The notes beneath the pieces are model-generated. The model searched no databases. It was given only the letters and a program-made list of their open reading frames with translations, and was not told the DNA's origin. DNA of 64,000 nucleotides, taken from the NCBI RefSeq assembly GCF_042654525.1, contig NZ_JBHSGP010000004.1, forward strand, positions 310,001-374,000, in the 5' to 3' direction. The translations under genes and the position numbers were made by a program. Source of the stretch: Geojedonia litorea (GTDB lineage: Bacteria > Bacteroidota > Bacteroidia > Flavobacteriales > Flavobacteriaceae). Of this stretch, positions 1 to 7,911 are shown piece by piece (positions within the stretch are counted from its first letter, which is position 1; the number at the start of each line of letters is the position of its first letter).

Positions 1-306
1 AACTGCGTTTTGTAATTCACTCCAAGTACCGTTTAACTCATTGAGAAATAATTTTCCAGTTTCAGTTAAACCATAATATTTTCTTGGCGGGCCAGAGGTT
101 GATTCTTCCCAACGGTAGTTGAGCAGACCGGCGTTTTTGAGTCTTGTTAATAAAGGATAAATAGTACCTTCAACAACAAGCAGTTTTGCGTCTTTAAGGG
201 TATCTAAAATCTCGGCAACGTAAGCATCTTCGTCCTTAAGGACCGATAATATGCAATATTCCAAAACCCCTTTACGCATCTGTGCTTTTGTGTTTTCTAT
301 CTTCAT
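1..306 (-). CDS. PadR family transcriptional regulator (partial, runs off window)
   Basis: The first 102 codons of a PadR-type repressor are visible; the C-terminal end lies beyond base 1. The translation starts MKIENTKAQMRKGVLEYCIL and continues with the PadR winged helix-turn-helix, including the VVEGTIYPLLTRLKNAGLL recognition-helix region and the GPPRKYYGLTETG wing. The family binds DNA as dimers and typically represses a neighbouring membrane-protein operon in response to an envelope or chemical signal. It lies downstream of, and on the same strand as, a DUF4870 membrane protein, a common pairing in Bacteroidetes. The start is the ATG (CAT at 304-306). Family assignment is firm; the ligand is unknown. 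Confidence 0.92.
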   Translation of the reverse strand, partial: MKIENTKAQMRKGVLEYCILSVLKDEDAYVAEILDTLKDAKLLVVEGTIYPLLTRLKNAGLLNYRWEESTSGPPRKYYGLTETGKLFLNELNGTWSELQNAV

Positions 307-340
307 GTTTTAAGGAGATTAAATTTTGAACTGTTCATTT

Positions 341-370
341 TTTGATTGATTGATTGATGTTGATTGATGA
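341..370. repeat. TTGA/GATT tetranucleotide repeat upstream of the padR start
   Basis: The spacer between the DUF4870 stop and the padR start holds about six tandem copies of a TGAT-type tetramer, interrupted by one GT step (TTGATTGATTGATTGATG followed by TTGATTGATGA). It lies about 35-65 bp upstream of the padR start codon, where a 5' untranslated region or promoter spacer would be. Confidence 0.7.
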
Positions 371-382
371 AAATGGTGATGG

Positions 383-829
383 TTATTTTAAAAAATTTAT
401 GGTTAATGGATATTGATATAACTCGCCATCTCTTGCCTTTAAACTGGCCTTGATAATAAATACGATTTCAAAAATAAAGGCAATGATGGCCAATGCTCCA
501 AGTGCTCCTGTAAAATAGAGTAGTGGCGATGGCTTGCTTAAACTGAAATGAAAATGATCAAAACTATTGAAATCAAAAAAGTCTAACCCATCAAAAAACT
601 TGAAAAAGAAAAAAGGAATGCTTATGGCACCTATTATTAGGGTATATAACAAGATGCTGATTTGAAAATTAATTATCTGCTTGCCATGGGCATCTACAAA
701 TTCCGACTTTTCTTTGTTCGCTATCCATAACACTATTGGACCTATAAAATTTCCTAGTGGTATTATAAACCTCGAAAAGGTTGATAAATGGATAAATGTT
801 GCGATGTTTTTTTGGTGGTTGTCTAACAT
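383..829 (-). CDS. DUF4870 domain-containing membrane protein
   Basis: A 148-residue integral membrane protein with three hydrophobic segments at about residues 19-40, 52-75 and 104-128. The N-terminal motif (HLSTFSRFIIPLGNFIGPIV, then VDAHGKQIINFQISI) is the DUF4870 signature. The region between the second and third helices is rich in Phe and Asp (FFDGLDFFDFNSFDHFHFSL). The biochemical role of DUF4870 is not established; it is usually encoded beside PadR regulators and PspC or adhesin-like proteins, suggesting an envelope-stress role. Here it is probably cotranscribed with the padR gene 77 bp downstream. The ATG at 829 is the natural start. Confidence 0.88.
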   Translation of the reverse strand: MLDNHQKNIATFIHLSTFSRFIIPLGNFIGPIVLWIANKEKSEFVDAHGKQIINFQISILLYTLIIGAISIPFFFFKFFDGLDFFDFNSFDHFHFSLSKPSPLLYFTGALGALAIIAFIFEIVFIIKASLKARDGELYQYPLTINFLK

Positions 830-973
830 GATTTCAAAACATATAATAATATCTTATGCAAATATATATCCAAAAAAAGGTATTATGCAAAACATAGTAG
901 TATATTTTAACATATATTTAACAATTTACAAGTAAATTATTTTTGATACTTTTAGGGTCAAATATCAGCTATA

Positions 974-1435
974 ATGGAGATCACACCCGCAAAACTCAAC
1001 ACATTTTTACTATTTAAATTACCTTCTGCCTTTTTTACTGGAGTTAGAGTTAAATATATTGATAAACAACAATGTGTGGTTACAGTGAAGCATCGTTGGA
1101 TTAATCAAAACCCCTTTAATTCCATGTTCTGGGCGGTACAAGGCATGGCAGCCGAGTTAACTACGGGCGCGTTGGTTATGTCTAAAATCAGAGCAACTGG
1201 TCATAATATATCGATGTTAGTCGCCAATAATAAGGCTTCGTTTTTAAAGAAAGCAACCGGACGTATTACCTTTAAATGTGATCAAGGTGATTTGGTTGAT
1301 AAAGCTATTGCAAAAGCTTTAGAAACGGGAGAAGGTCAAGCCATATGGATGAATGCAATTGGAAAAAATGCCGATGACATAGAAGTCTCTAACTTTAATT
1401 TTGAATGGACGATTAAAGTGAAAAGTAAACAGTAA
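974..1435 (+). CDS. DUF4442 hot-dog fold protein (thioesterase-like)
   Basis: A 153-residue cytoplasmic protein matching the DUF4442 group of hot-dog-fold proteins, related to acyl-CoA thioesterases of the PaaI/YiiD type. Visible landmarks are the PFNSMFWAVQGMAAELTTGA helix, which corresponds to the central hot-dog helix, and the following strands with ANNKASFLKKATGRITFKC. No lipid substrate can be deduced. A TATTTTTG element at 938-945 resembles a Bacteroidetes -7 box and would serve as promoter. It is followed after 75 bp by the AIM24-family gene in the same orientation, so the two may be cotranscribed. Confidence 0.82.
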   Translation: MEITPAKLNTFLLFKLPSAFFTGVRVKYIDKQQCVVTVKHRWINQNPFNSMFWAVQGMAAELTTGALVMSKIRATGHNISMLVANNKASFLKKATGRITFKCDQGDLVDKAIAKALETGEGQAIWMNAIGKNADDIEVSNFNFEWTIKVKSKQ

Positions 1436-1510
1436 AAAGTTGTTTTAGAATGTAACAATTGAAAAAACAGATCAACATATAAACGAATTAACAACTAAAC
1501 ATATTTAAAA

Positions 1511-2311
1511 ATGGCAGCACACGAAATCGACTATCAAATTTTTGGTGAAGAAATGCAATATGTAGAAATAGAATTAGACCCTCAAGAAGGTGTAATTGCA
1601 GAGTCTGGCAACTTTATGATGATGGATGATGGTATAAAAATGGAGACGATTTTTGGGGATGGATCAGAAAAGAATAAAGGCTTTTTAGGCTCCATACTTG
1701 GCGCCGGAAAACGTATTTTAACTGGCGAGAGTCTTTTTATGACCGCATTTTACAATAATCTTTCAGGAAAGCGAAAAGTATCATTTGCATCACCTTATCC
1801 TGGCAAAATATTGGCTGTTGATTTAACTGAATATAAAGGGAAATTCATTTGTCAAAAAGATGCATTTCTATGCGCAGCTAAAGGCGTTAGCATTGGAATT
1901 GAATTCAGCAAGCGTCTCGGACGAGGACTGTTTGGAGGGGAAGGATTTATCATGCAAAAATTGGAAGGTGATGGCATGGCTTTTGTCCATGCTGGAGGAA
2001 CAATGGCAAAGAAAGTATTACAAGCTGGGGAGACTTTACGCGTAGATACAGGTTGTATAGTGGGTTTTACACAAGATGTAGATTATGATGTAGAATTTGT
2101 TGGGGGCATTAAAAATACCATCTTTGGAGGTGAAGGCTTATTCTTTGCAAAATTGAGAGGTCCTGGGGTGGTTTACGTGCAGTCGTTACCATTTAGCAGA
2201 TTAGCGGGTCGTGTTTTGGCGGCTGCTCCAAAAGGTGGTGGCAAGGATAAAGGAGAAGGCAGTATTTTGGGAGGTTTGGGAGATTTATTAGATGGTGACA
2301 ATAGGTTTTAA
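1511..2311 (+). CDS. TIGR00266 / AIM24 family protein
   Basis: A 266-residue protein of the AIM24 (TIGR00266, DUF124) family, which folds as a trimeric beta-helix-like barrel related to the TRAP/tubby-type beta rolls. Typical signatures are AESGNFMMMDDGIKMET near the N terminus, LFMTAFYN, GEGFIMQKLEGDGMAFVHAGG in the middle and the repeated GGEGLFFAKLRGPGVVYVQSLP. The C terminus is a Gly/Lys/Asp-rich tail (KGGGKDKGEGSILGGLGDLL). The bacterial function is undefined; the mitochondrial homologue supports inner-membrane organisation. Length is normal for the family and the reading frame is intact. Confidence 0.9.
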   Translation: MAAHEIDYQIFGEEMQYVEIELDPQEGVIAESGNFMMMDDGIKMETIFGDGSEKNKGFLGSILGAGKRILTGESLFMTAFYNNLSGKRKVSFASPYPGKILAVDLTEYKGKFICQKDAFLCAAKGVSIGIEFSKRLGRGLFGGEGFIMQKLEGDGMAFVHAGGTMAKKVLQAGETLRVDTGCIVGFTQDVDYDVEFVGGIKNTIFGGEGLFFAKLRGPGVVYVQSLPFSRLAGRVLAAAPKGGGKDKGEGSILGGLGDLLDGDNRF

Positions 2312-2444
2312 AACCCATTATTCTGTTAATTTTTTTGATTTCTTTAAAAATGAATTGATTTTTTTACTACTTTTATTCAGAATCAAAAATCTATAGCCTA
2401 TAGTAAACTTCTACTTGATTTAACAAAAAACTAAAAAATTAATT

Positions 2445-2642
2445 ATGGCAAGAGCAATGTTCGAGTACACCAAAACGGTACTTAACAAAGTCAGTTTTGA
2501 TGTAACCTTGTTCTGTAAGGAAGTTCAAAAAGCAATGCAGCGACTACTACCTTATGAAATAGAAGAGCTTAAGATTTATATTAAATCACTCATCTTACAG
2601 AATCCAGAACTAAATCAATGTTTAATCTATTTAAAAGCATAA
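2445..2642 (+). CDS. small conserved-type hypothetical protein (65 aa)
   Basis: A 65-residue acidic/basic helical protein without signal peptide or membrane segment. It has two cysteines (FCKEV, NQCLIYLK) and an EIEELKIYIKSLI amphipathic helix. I do not recognise a named domain. Support for it being real comes from its own spacing (133 bp after the AIM24 gene), a good ATG after an AT-rich leader and a strong intrinsic terminator starting immediately after its stop codon. It could be a small regulatory or structural protein; no function is proposed. Confidence 0.6.
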   Translation: MARAMFEYTKTVLNKVSFDVTLFCKEVQKAMQRLLPYEIEELKIYIKSLILQNPELNQCLIYLKA

Positions 2643-2643
2643 A

Positions 2644-2671
2644 AAAGGCGACCAACTGGTCGCCTTTTTTT
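2644..2671. terminator. bidirectional intrinsic terminator between small ORF and oxyR
   Basis: Perfect stem GGCGACC (2647-2653) and GGTCGCC (2658-2664) with loop AACT, flanked by A-run and T-run so that it can act on both strands. It separates the plus-strand small gene from the convergent oxyR, whose stop codon lies in the T tract. Confidence 0.9.
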
Positions 2672-3608
2672 ATTTAGATAAGGGGCTTATAATTTCAACA
2701 TTTTGAAACGCTATTGCCCCTCGTATGATGCCAGAAATACTATTGTGTATAGCGTCAATAATATGGATTTTAAGCTCACTTTTATGATAAATTAAACTAA
2801 CCTCACGTGCTGGTGTTGGCTCATTAAAGTGATGTAAATTAGCTTTTTGAGTGTTATTGAGGTCTAATGTATGTAAATAGGGAAGAAGTGTCATACCTAA
2901 TCCTTCGTCAGAGAGTTTGACCAATGTTTCAATACTTCCACTTTCTAATTGAAAACTATCATCTTGATGATTTTTAAAGGCTTTACATAGATTAATTACG
3001 CCATCTCTAAAACAGTGACCATCTTCTAACAAAAGCATATCTTCAATTTCAAGGTCAGAAACCGCAATGGTTTTCTTACCAGCTAATCTATGATGGTCTG
3101 GAATATAGCCCACAAAAGGTTCATAAAAAAGGACGCGCTCCTTTATGCTATCATTTTCTAAAGGTGTTGAAGCAATAGCGGCGTCTAAATGCCCGTCATT
3201 AATTTTTGTAATGATATCTTCTGTAGTTAACTCTTCAATTTTGAGCTTGACTTTAGGATGTTTTTTGATAAAAGTTTTCAAAAACATAGGCAAAAGTGTA
3301 GGCATAACCGTTGGGATAATCCCTAATTTAAATTCACCACCGATGAATCCTTTTTGCTGATCCACTATATCTTGAATTCTATCAGACTCATTTACGATAT
3401 TTTTTGCCTGTTGCACTATTTTTTTTCCTACATCGGTAAGTTCAATTGGCTTCTTACTTCTGTCAAATATTAAAATATCCAATTCATCTTCTAGCTTCTG
3501 TATTTGGGTACTTAAAGTAGGTTGTGTGACGAAGCATTTTTCTGCGGCTTTAGTAAAATTTTTATGTTCAGCTATAGCTAAAACGTAATGTAATTGTGTA
3601 ATTGTCAT
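2670..3608 (-). CDS. oxyR: OxyR, LysR-type hydrogen peroxide sensor
   Basis: A 312-residue LysR-family activator. The N-terminal winged helix (residues 1-60, TQLHYVLAIAEHKNFTKAAE) is followed by the substrate-binding-like domain. The redox pair is present as GHCFRDGVINLC, with cysteines at residues 199 and 208, the same positions as the peroxide-sensing Cys199 and Cys208 of E. coli OxyR. By family knowledge, peroxide oxidises the pair to a disulfide and switches the protein to an activator of catalase, peroxiredoxin and dps genes. It is transcribed divergently from dps with 102 bp between start codons, so it probably controls dps and itself from that region. Confidence 0.95.
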   Translation of the reverse strand: MTITQLHYVLAIAEHKNFTKAAEKCFVTQPTLSTQIQKLEDELDILIFDRSKKPIELTDVGKKIVQQAKNIVNESDRIQDIVDQQKGFIGGEFKLGIIPTVMPTLLPMFLKTFIKKHPKVKLKIEELTTEDIITKINDGHLDAAIASTPLENDSIKERVLFYEPFVGYIPDHHRLAGKKTIAVSDLEIEDMLLLEDGHCFRDGVINLCKAFKNHQDDSFQLESGSIETLVKLSDEGLGMTLLPYLHTLDLNNTQKANLHHFNEPTPAREVSLIYHKSELKIHIIDAIHNSISGIIRGAIAFQNVEIISPLSK

Positions 3609-3680
3609 TGGTATTAATTTAAGCTATAAAAATATAAAAACTATTAATAAAAACTATGGAAGTAAAGGTTAATTATAGCT

Positions 3681-3688
3681 TAAATTTG
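3681..3688 (+). promoter_or_regulatory. putative -7 element of the dps promoter (TAAATTTG)
   Basis: TAAATTTG matches the Bacteroidetes -7 consensus TAnnTTTG and lies 22 bp upstream of the dps ATG in the oxyR-dps divergent region. No good TTTG -33 box is present at the usual distance, which would fit an activator-dependent promoter. The OxyR link is inferred from position only. Confidence 0.45.
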
Positions 3689-3710
3689 TAGTAGATTTAA
3701 AATAGAAGTT

Positions 3711-4190
3711 ATGGTACTGAATAGTATAGGATTAGATAAAAAAATGACCGTTGAATTGGCTAATGATCTCAACCAATTATTGGCAAATTTTCAAATTTAT
3801 TATCAAAATTTAAGAGGGGTACATTGGAACATTAAGGGCAAACGCTTTTTTGATCTTCATGTGAAGTTTGAAGAATTGTATACCGATGCCAACATGAAAG
3901 TAGATCTAATAGCAGAGCGCATTCTAACTTTGGGTGCAACACCATTACATACCTTTGATGATTATAATAAGGCGGCTAAAGTTCCTGTGGGACATAATGT
4001 ATCACGTGACGAGGAGGCGGTTCATTTAATCGTTAATTCTTTAACCGAATTATTAAAAATAGAACGTATAATCCTTGATAAATCTGGTGAAGCTAATGAC
4101 GAGGGAACTAATTCAATGATGAGTGATTTTATTACCGAACAGGAGAAAACAGTATGGATGTTAAAAGCGTGGTTGAATGAACCCATTTAA
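3711..4190 (+). CDS. dps: Dps-family ferritin-like DNA-protecting protein
   Basis: A 159-residue Dps mini-ferritin. The ferroxidase signature is intact: GVHWNIKGKRFFDLHVKFEELYTDA, with the histidines (H38 and H50) and downstream acidic residues that bind iron at the dimer interface, followed by KVDLIAERILTLGATP. Dps dodecamers oxidise Fe(II) with peroxide and sequester it, protecting DNA from Fenton damage. Divergent placement next to oxyR argues for peroxide-induced expression. Length is standard and the gene ends with its own hairpin terminator. The residue numbers are counted from this ATG. Confidence 0.95.
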   Translation: MVLNSIGLDKKMTVELANDLNQLLANFQIYYQNLRGVHWNIKGKRFFDLHVKFEELYTDANMKVDLIAERILTLGATPLHTFDDYNKAAKVPVGHNVSRDEEAVHLIVNSLTELLKIERIILDKSGEANDEGTNSMMSDFITEQEKTVWMLKAWLNEPI

Positions 4191-4207
4191 TTGATAGATT
4201 TTAAATA

Positions 4208-4234
4208 AAGGCCTCTAAACTAGAGGTCTTTTTT
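4208..4234 (+). terminator. intrinsic terminator of dps
   Basis: Ten-base-pair stem AAGGCCTCTA / TAGAGGTCTT (4208-4217 and 4221-4230, one G-T pair) with AAC loop, followed by TTTT. It lies 18 bp after the dps stop, just before the convergent DUF58 gene. Confidence 0.8.
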
Positions 4235-5567
4235 ATATCAAGCCTCTGGATTTTATTTCAAGATACTTGTTAATCGTGTCGATGGTTAAATTTTCTGGTG
4301 TCGTTAAGATGGAATAGATACCATATTTTTTAAGCTCGTTCACAATTAGTCGCTTCTCAAAGGCAAATTTTTCAGCAATCACTTTGTCATAAACTTGCTG
4401 AATCGTTTCGGCCTTATTTGCGATTAAATCATTCAATTCGGTATTCTTAAAAAAGATTACTACAATTAAATGGCTTTTGGCAATGGCTTTTAGGTAAGGG
4501 AGTTGGCGTTCTAAACCGTCTAACGTTTCAAAATTAGTATAAAGTAAAATTAGGCTACGATGTGTTATATTCCGCTTGATATTAGCATAGAGCCGGCTAA
4601 AATCACTTTCAAAATAATCTGTGTTAATATTGTAAAGTGATTCTAAAATCAAGCGCATTTGTGAGTTACGGCGTTGTGCCACAACCATATTGTCAACCCG
4701 TTTTGAAAACGAAAGTATTCCTGCCTTGTCATGTTTTTTCAATGCAACACTGCTAATCACCAAGGATGCATTGATGGCATAATCTAATAAACTTAAACCA
4801 TTAAAAGGCATTTTCATCACTCGACCTTTATCTATTACAGAATAAATGGGCTGGGATTTTTCATCTTGAAATTGATTGACCATTAAGCTGTTTTTCTTTG
4901 CCGTAGCTTTCCAGTTTATGGTGCGTAAATCATCTCCCAAGACATAATCTTTAATTTGTTCAAACTCCATGGTATGACCAATTCGGCGAATTTTTTTTAT
5001 ACCATAGTCCATAGAATTTTGGTTAATATTTAAAAGTTCAAACTTTTTGAGCTGTTTAAAACTGGGGTAAGTTGGCACCATGGTATTGCTGTCGAAGGTA
5101 TAGCGTCGGGCGACTAAACCCAAAATAGAATGGGCATAAACATTCAAATTCCCAAAATGATATTCACCACGCTCCGTAGGTTTTAATTGATAGTGAATGG
5201 ATTTTGATTGCCTCGATGGTAGAGCTAATTTTAATTCAAAATCCCTTATTTGAAACTGTTCAGGTAGCTCATCAATGATATTGCTATAAATTGTAAACGG
5301 ATAATTATTCTGAATTTTGATTTCAATTGCATTTGGATCACCATTTGAAAGCTTATCCGGTAATAAACGTTGGGCTCTAATACCTTGACTTCCTATAAAA
5401 AGAATTAAAATATCACAGGTCATTAAACCTAAACCTACGACCATTGCAATTTTAGCAAGATTAAAAAATACAGGAACGAAATAGCTGAAAACAAAGAGTA
5501 TGACAATGGCAATGCCAAAATAGAAAAATCTTGGCTGTATGTAAAAGGATTTAAAGAATTGTATCAT
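4233..5567 (-). CDS. DUF58 domain-containing protein (Bat-like locus)
   Basis: A 444-residue protein with two N-terminal transmembrane segments (about residues 14-32 and 36-57), a beta-rich extracytoplasmic-type region and the DUF58 core, marked by GDDLRTINWKATAKKNSLMV (about residues 210-230) and then a degenerate von Willebrand-A-like domain (VIDKGR..., LILLYTNFETLDGLERQLP). DUF58 proteins act with MoxR ATPases, probably as VWA-type adaptors for metal insertion or protein assembly at the membrane. It is the last gene of the run SpoIIM-DUF4129-DUF4350-MoxR-DUF58. The 86-bp spacer to moxR carries a heptanucleotide tandem repeat. Confidence 0.93.
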   Translation of the reverse strand: MIQFFKSFYIQPRFFYFGIAIVILFVFSYFVPVFFNLAKIAMVVGLGLMTCDILILFIGSQGIRAQRLLPDKLSNGDPNAIEIKIQNNYPFTIYSNIIDELPEQFQIRDFELKLALPSRQSKSIHYQLKPTERGEYHFGNLNVYAHSILGLVARRYTFDSNTMVPTYPSFKQLKKFELLNINQNSMDYGIKKIRRIGHTMEFEQIKDYVLGDDLRTINWKATAKKNSLMVNQFQDEKSQPIYSVIDKGRVMKMPFNGLSLLDYAINASLVISSVALKKHDKAGILSFSKRVDNMVVAQRRNSQMRLILESLYNINTDYFESDFSRLYANIKRNITHRSLILLYTNFETLDGLERQLPYLKAIAKSHLIVVIFFKNTELNDLIANKAETIQQVYDKVIAEKFAFEKRLIVNELKKYGIYSILTTPENLTIDTINKYLEIKSRGLI

Positions 5568-5600
5568 TTCCTAAATTAATATTCTTTTCAATTGTATACC

Positions 5601-5635
5601 ACTCATTACTCATTACTCATTACTCATTACTCATA
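5601..5635. repeat. heptanucleotide tandem repeat (ACTCATT x4 + ACTCATA)
   Basis: Five consecutive 7-bp units, four identical ACTCATT and one ACTCATA, in the spacer between the moxR stop and the DUF58 start. Two further TAACACC heptamers follow at about 5641-5654. A perfect heptamer array is prone to slippage and would change spacing, not reading frame, inside the putative operon. Confidence 0.9.
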
Positions 5636-5653
5636 ACGGCTAACACCTAACAC

Positions 5654-6700
5654 CTACCTAGGTATTTCCACCGCTTCAATAATTTGTTTAATAATATCCT
5701 TACTGGTTACGCCTTCCATTTCACGTTCTGGAGTGACAATGACTCTATGATGTAGAACCGGAATGGCGGCACGTTTTATATCTTCTGGCGTTACAAAATC
5801 GCGTCCATCCATAGCTGCAAACGCTTTACTAGCTCTTAAGATGGCTATTGATGCTCTTGGTGAAGCGCCTAAATATAAAAACTGGTTGCTTCGTGTCGAT
5901 ACAATGATTTCTGCAATATATTTTAATAAGTGTTCTTCGATTAAAACCTGGGCGACCAAGTTTTGGTAGTTTTTAAGTTGCTTTGGGGTTAAAAACGCAG
6001 AAACAGAACTGGTTTTTTCGCTGCCTTTTAGCTGATGTTCACGCATTAAGATTTCAATTTCATCTTCTAGTTTGGGATAATCGACATCTATTTTAAATAA
6101 AAAACGATCTAATTGGGCTTCTGGTAAGCGGTAGGTGCCTTCTTGTTCAATAGGATTTTGAGTAGCCAAAACCATGAATGGCGCTTCCAGTTTAAACACA
6201 TTGCCGTCAATGGTAATCTGTTGTTCTTCCATCACTTCAAAAAGTGCCGCTTGCGTTTTTGCAGGTGCTCTGTTAATCTCATCAATAAGAATCATGTTAG
6301 AAAAAATAGGTCCTTTCTTGAATTCAAAATCGGTGGTCTTTAAGTTGAATACCGAAGTCCCTAAAATGTCACTAGGCATTAAATCTGGTGTGAATTGAAT
6401 ACGACTAAACCCAACGTCCAAGGTTTTTGCCAAAAGCTTTGCTGTGATAGTTTTTGCCACACCTGGTACACCTTCAATTAACGAATGTCCACCGGCTAAA
6501 AGTGAAGCGATGAGCATATCAATCATTTCGTTTTGCCCAACGATAACAGTGCCGATTTCCTTTCTTATGTTTTGAATATTAGCCTGCAATTCTGATAGAT
6601 CCAATCGATTTTCAAATTGAAGGTCTTTAGCCGCTTGGGAATTTTCATTAACGGGTTCAGGGGTTTGGTCTTCAGGCGTGGGTGTATGTTGTTCTTCCAT
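5654..6700 (-). CDS. MoxR family AAA+ ATPase
   Basis: A 348-residue AAA+ ATPase of the MoxR class. Walker A is GVPGVAKT (residues 77-84), Walker B ILIDE (137-141), followed by the MoxR helix NRAPAKTQAALFEVMEEQQ, the sensor LATQNPIEQEGTYRLPEAQ and the C-terminal lid. The N terminus is a Pro/Glu-rich leader. MoxR ATPases work as chaperones with VWA/DUF58 partners, and the DUF58 gene lies directly downstream. It starts 2 bp after the DUF4350 stop, so the two are translationally close. The ATG at 6700 follows a short AT-rich spacer. Confidence 0.95.
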   Translation of the reverse strand: MEEQHTPTPEDQTPEPVNENSQAAKDLQFENRLDLSELQANIQNIRKEIGTVIVGQNEMIDMLIASLLAGGHSLIEGVPGVAKTITAKLLAKTLDVGFSRIQFTPDLMPSDILGTSVFNLKTTDFEFKKGPIFSNMILIDEINRAPAKTQAALFEVMEEQQITIDGNVFKLEAPFMVLATQNPIEQEGTYRLPEAQLDRFLFKIDVDYPKLEDEIEILMREHQLKGSEKTSSVSAFLTPKQLKNYQNLVAQVLIEEHLLKYIAEIIVSTRSNQFLYLGASPRASIAILRASKAFAAMDGRDFVTPEDIKRAAIPVLHHRVIVTPEREMEGVTSKDIIKQIIEAVEIPR

Positions 6701-6702
6701 AA

Positions 6703-7911
6703 TTATTTAGAATAAAAATCTTCAATATGTTTATTAAGTTTGATCAAATTGTCTTCAAAAAATTCGTTTTTGGTACGTAGCCAATTGATGAAGTTGATGA
6801 GTTTTTTTACCGTTTCGTATTTTTTTCCAGATTTTAAAGCCAATGTACTTATAAATTCGTCATTCAAAGTAGAAGTATCCATATGATAATCGGTTCTAAT
6901 TTTTTCAAGGAAATAAATAATTTTCTTATCAATGAGGTTTTTATGGTCTTGAGTTTCAAAATAAAGGTTTGAAATGGTCTTCACAAATCCAACCGTTGTA
7001 TTCTCTAAAGGCTTGATGATATTGATAACGCGTTGTCTGCGTCTGGCATTAAATACTACAAATAAGAGTGTAAGGATCAATGCGGTATACCAAGCCCATC
7101 GAAACGAAGCCTGTTCTAAAAACCAACTCAAATCTGATTTTTCTTGTACGTCACCGTAATAGGAATCGTAATATTTGGTGAACGAATCAAAATAAAGATT
7201 GTCATTAGGTAAATAGGACAAAACTCCTTCTACATAGGTGTAATGCTGATCTTTTAAAAGGTTGTAATTGGTAAAGGCTTTGGGTTCCAAATGCAAGTAA
7301 ATAAAACCATCTTCAAAAGGGACTTCCAGAAAATTACTGAATGAGCGGTCGTTGCTATGATGCCCCAATGATTTATAATTATCACCATTATAGGTAGAAA
7401 AGTAATAACTCTTTAAACTTTTGTCAATTTGGGTATGTCGCTCCTCCAACCCGCGATAGTTGAACTTTAAGTGGGCAATGCTGTCTGTATTTTTAAAGGC
7501 GTCTATTTCTATATTCAGGGTATCCAGAAACTTTTCGGGTAAGTTATAATCTGAAATAAATAAGGTATTGCCATTACTGGTAAACCTTAATAGTTCCATT
7601 ACATCATCATACTCCAAATAATCGGAGTTGCCTATAATGAGGTACGACCCATAAGCAACATGGTCGCCGTAGCCATCTTCAGAATTGGCATAAAGATAAT
7701 TAGAAGGTGTATGGTAAACCGTACGCATTTTATGTCCTTTGAAAAGCTTTGGTAGTTCTTTATAGAGTACACTTGTACCGTAAGGTTTATTACTTTTTTC
7801 GTTATAGGTTTCGGTCCAATCAATAACCTTGTTTCTGTTAAAGTCTAAGGTAAATGCCAATGCGATAACAAACACAACGATGATCCCAATGATGATGCCC
7901 GACTTCTTCAT
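6703..7911 (-). CDS. DUF4350 domain-containing membrane protein
   Basis: A 402-residue protein with an N-terminal membrane anchor (about residues 4-22), a periplasmic DUF4350 region (SNKPYGTSVLYKELPKLFKG, then GNTLFISDYNLPEKFLD) and a second membrane helix at about residues 268-288 (WAWYTALILTLLFVVF) followed by a cytoplasmic helical tail. The DUF4350 region has the GATase1/ThuA-like fold in related proteins, but no catalytic residues can be argued here. It overlaps the DUF4129 gene by 4 bp (ATGA), typical for operon members. In Bacteroidetes it is a fixed component of the MoxR/DUF58 locus. Confidence 0.9.
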   Translation of the reverse strand: MKKSGIIIGIIVVFVIALAFTLDFNRNKVIDWTETYNEKSNKPYGTSVLYKELPKLFKGHKMRTVYHTPSNYLYANSEDGYGDHVAYGSYLIIGNSDYLEYDDVMELLRFTSNGNTLFISDYNLPEKFLDTLNIEIDAFKNTDSIAHLKFNYRGLEERHTQIDKSLKSYYFSTYNGDNYKSLGHHSNDRSFSNFLEVPFEDGFIYLHLEPKAFTNYNLLKDQHYTYVEGVLSYLPNDNLYFDSFTKYYDSYYGDVQEKSDLSWFLEQASFRWAWYTALILTLLFVVFNARRRQRVINIIKPLENTTVGFVKTISNLYFETQDHKNLIDKKIIYFLEKIRTDYHMDTSTLNDEFISTLALKSGKKYETVKKLINFINWLRTKNEFFEDNLIKLNKHIEDFYSK

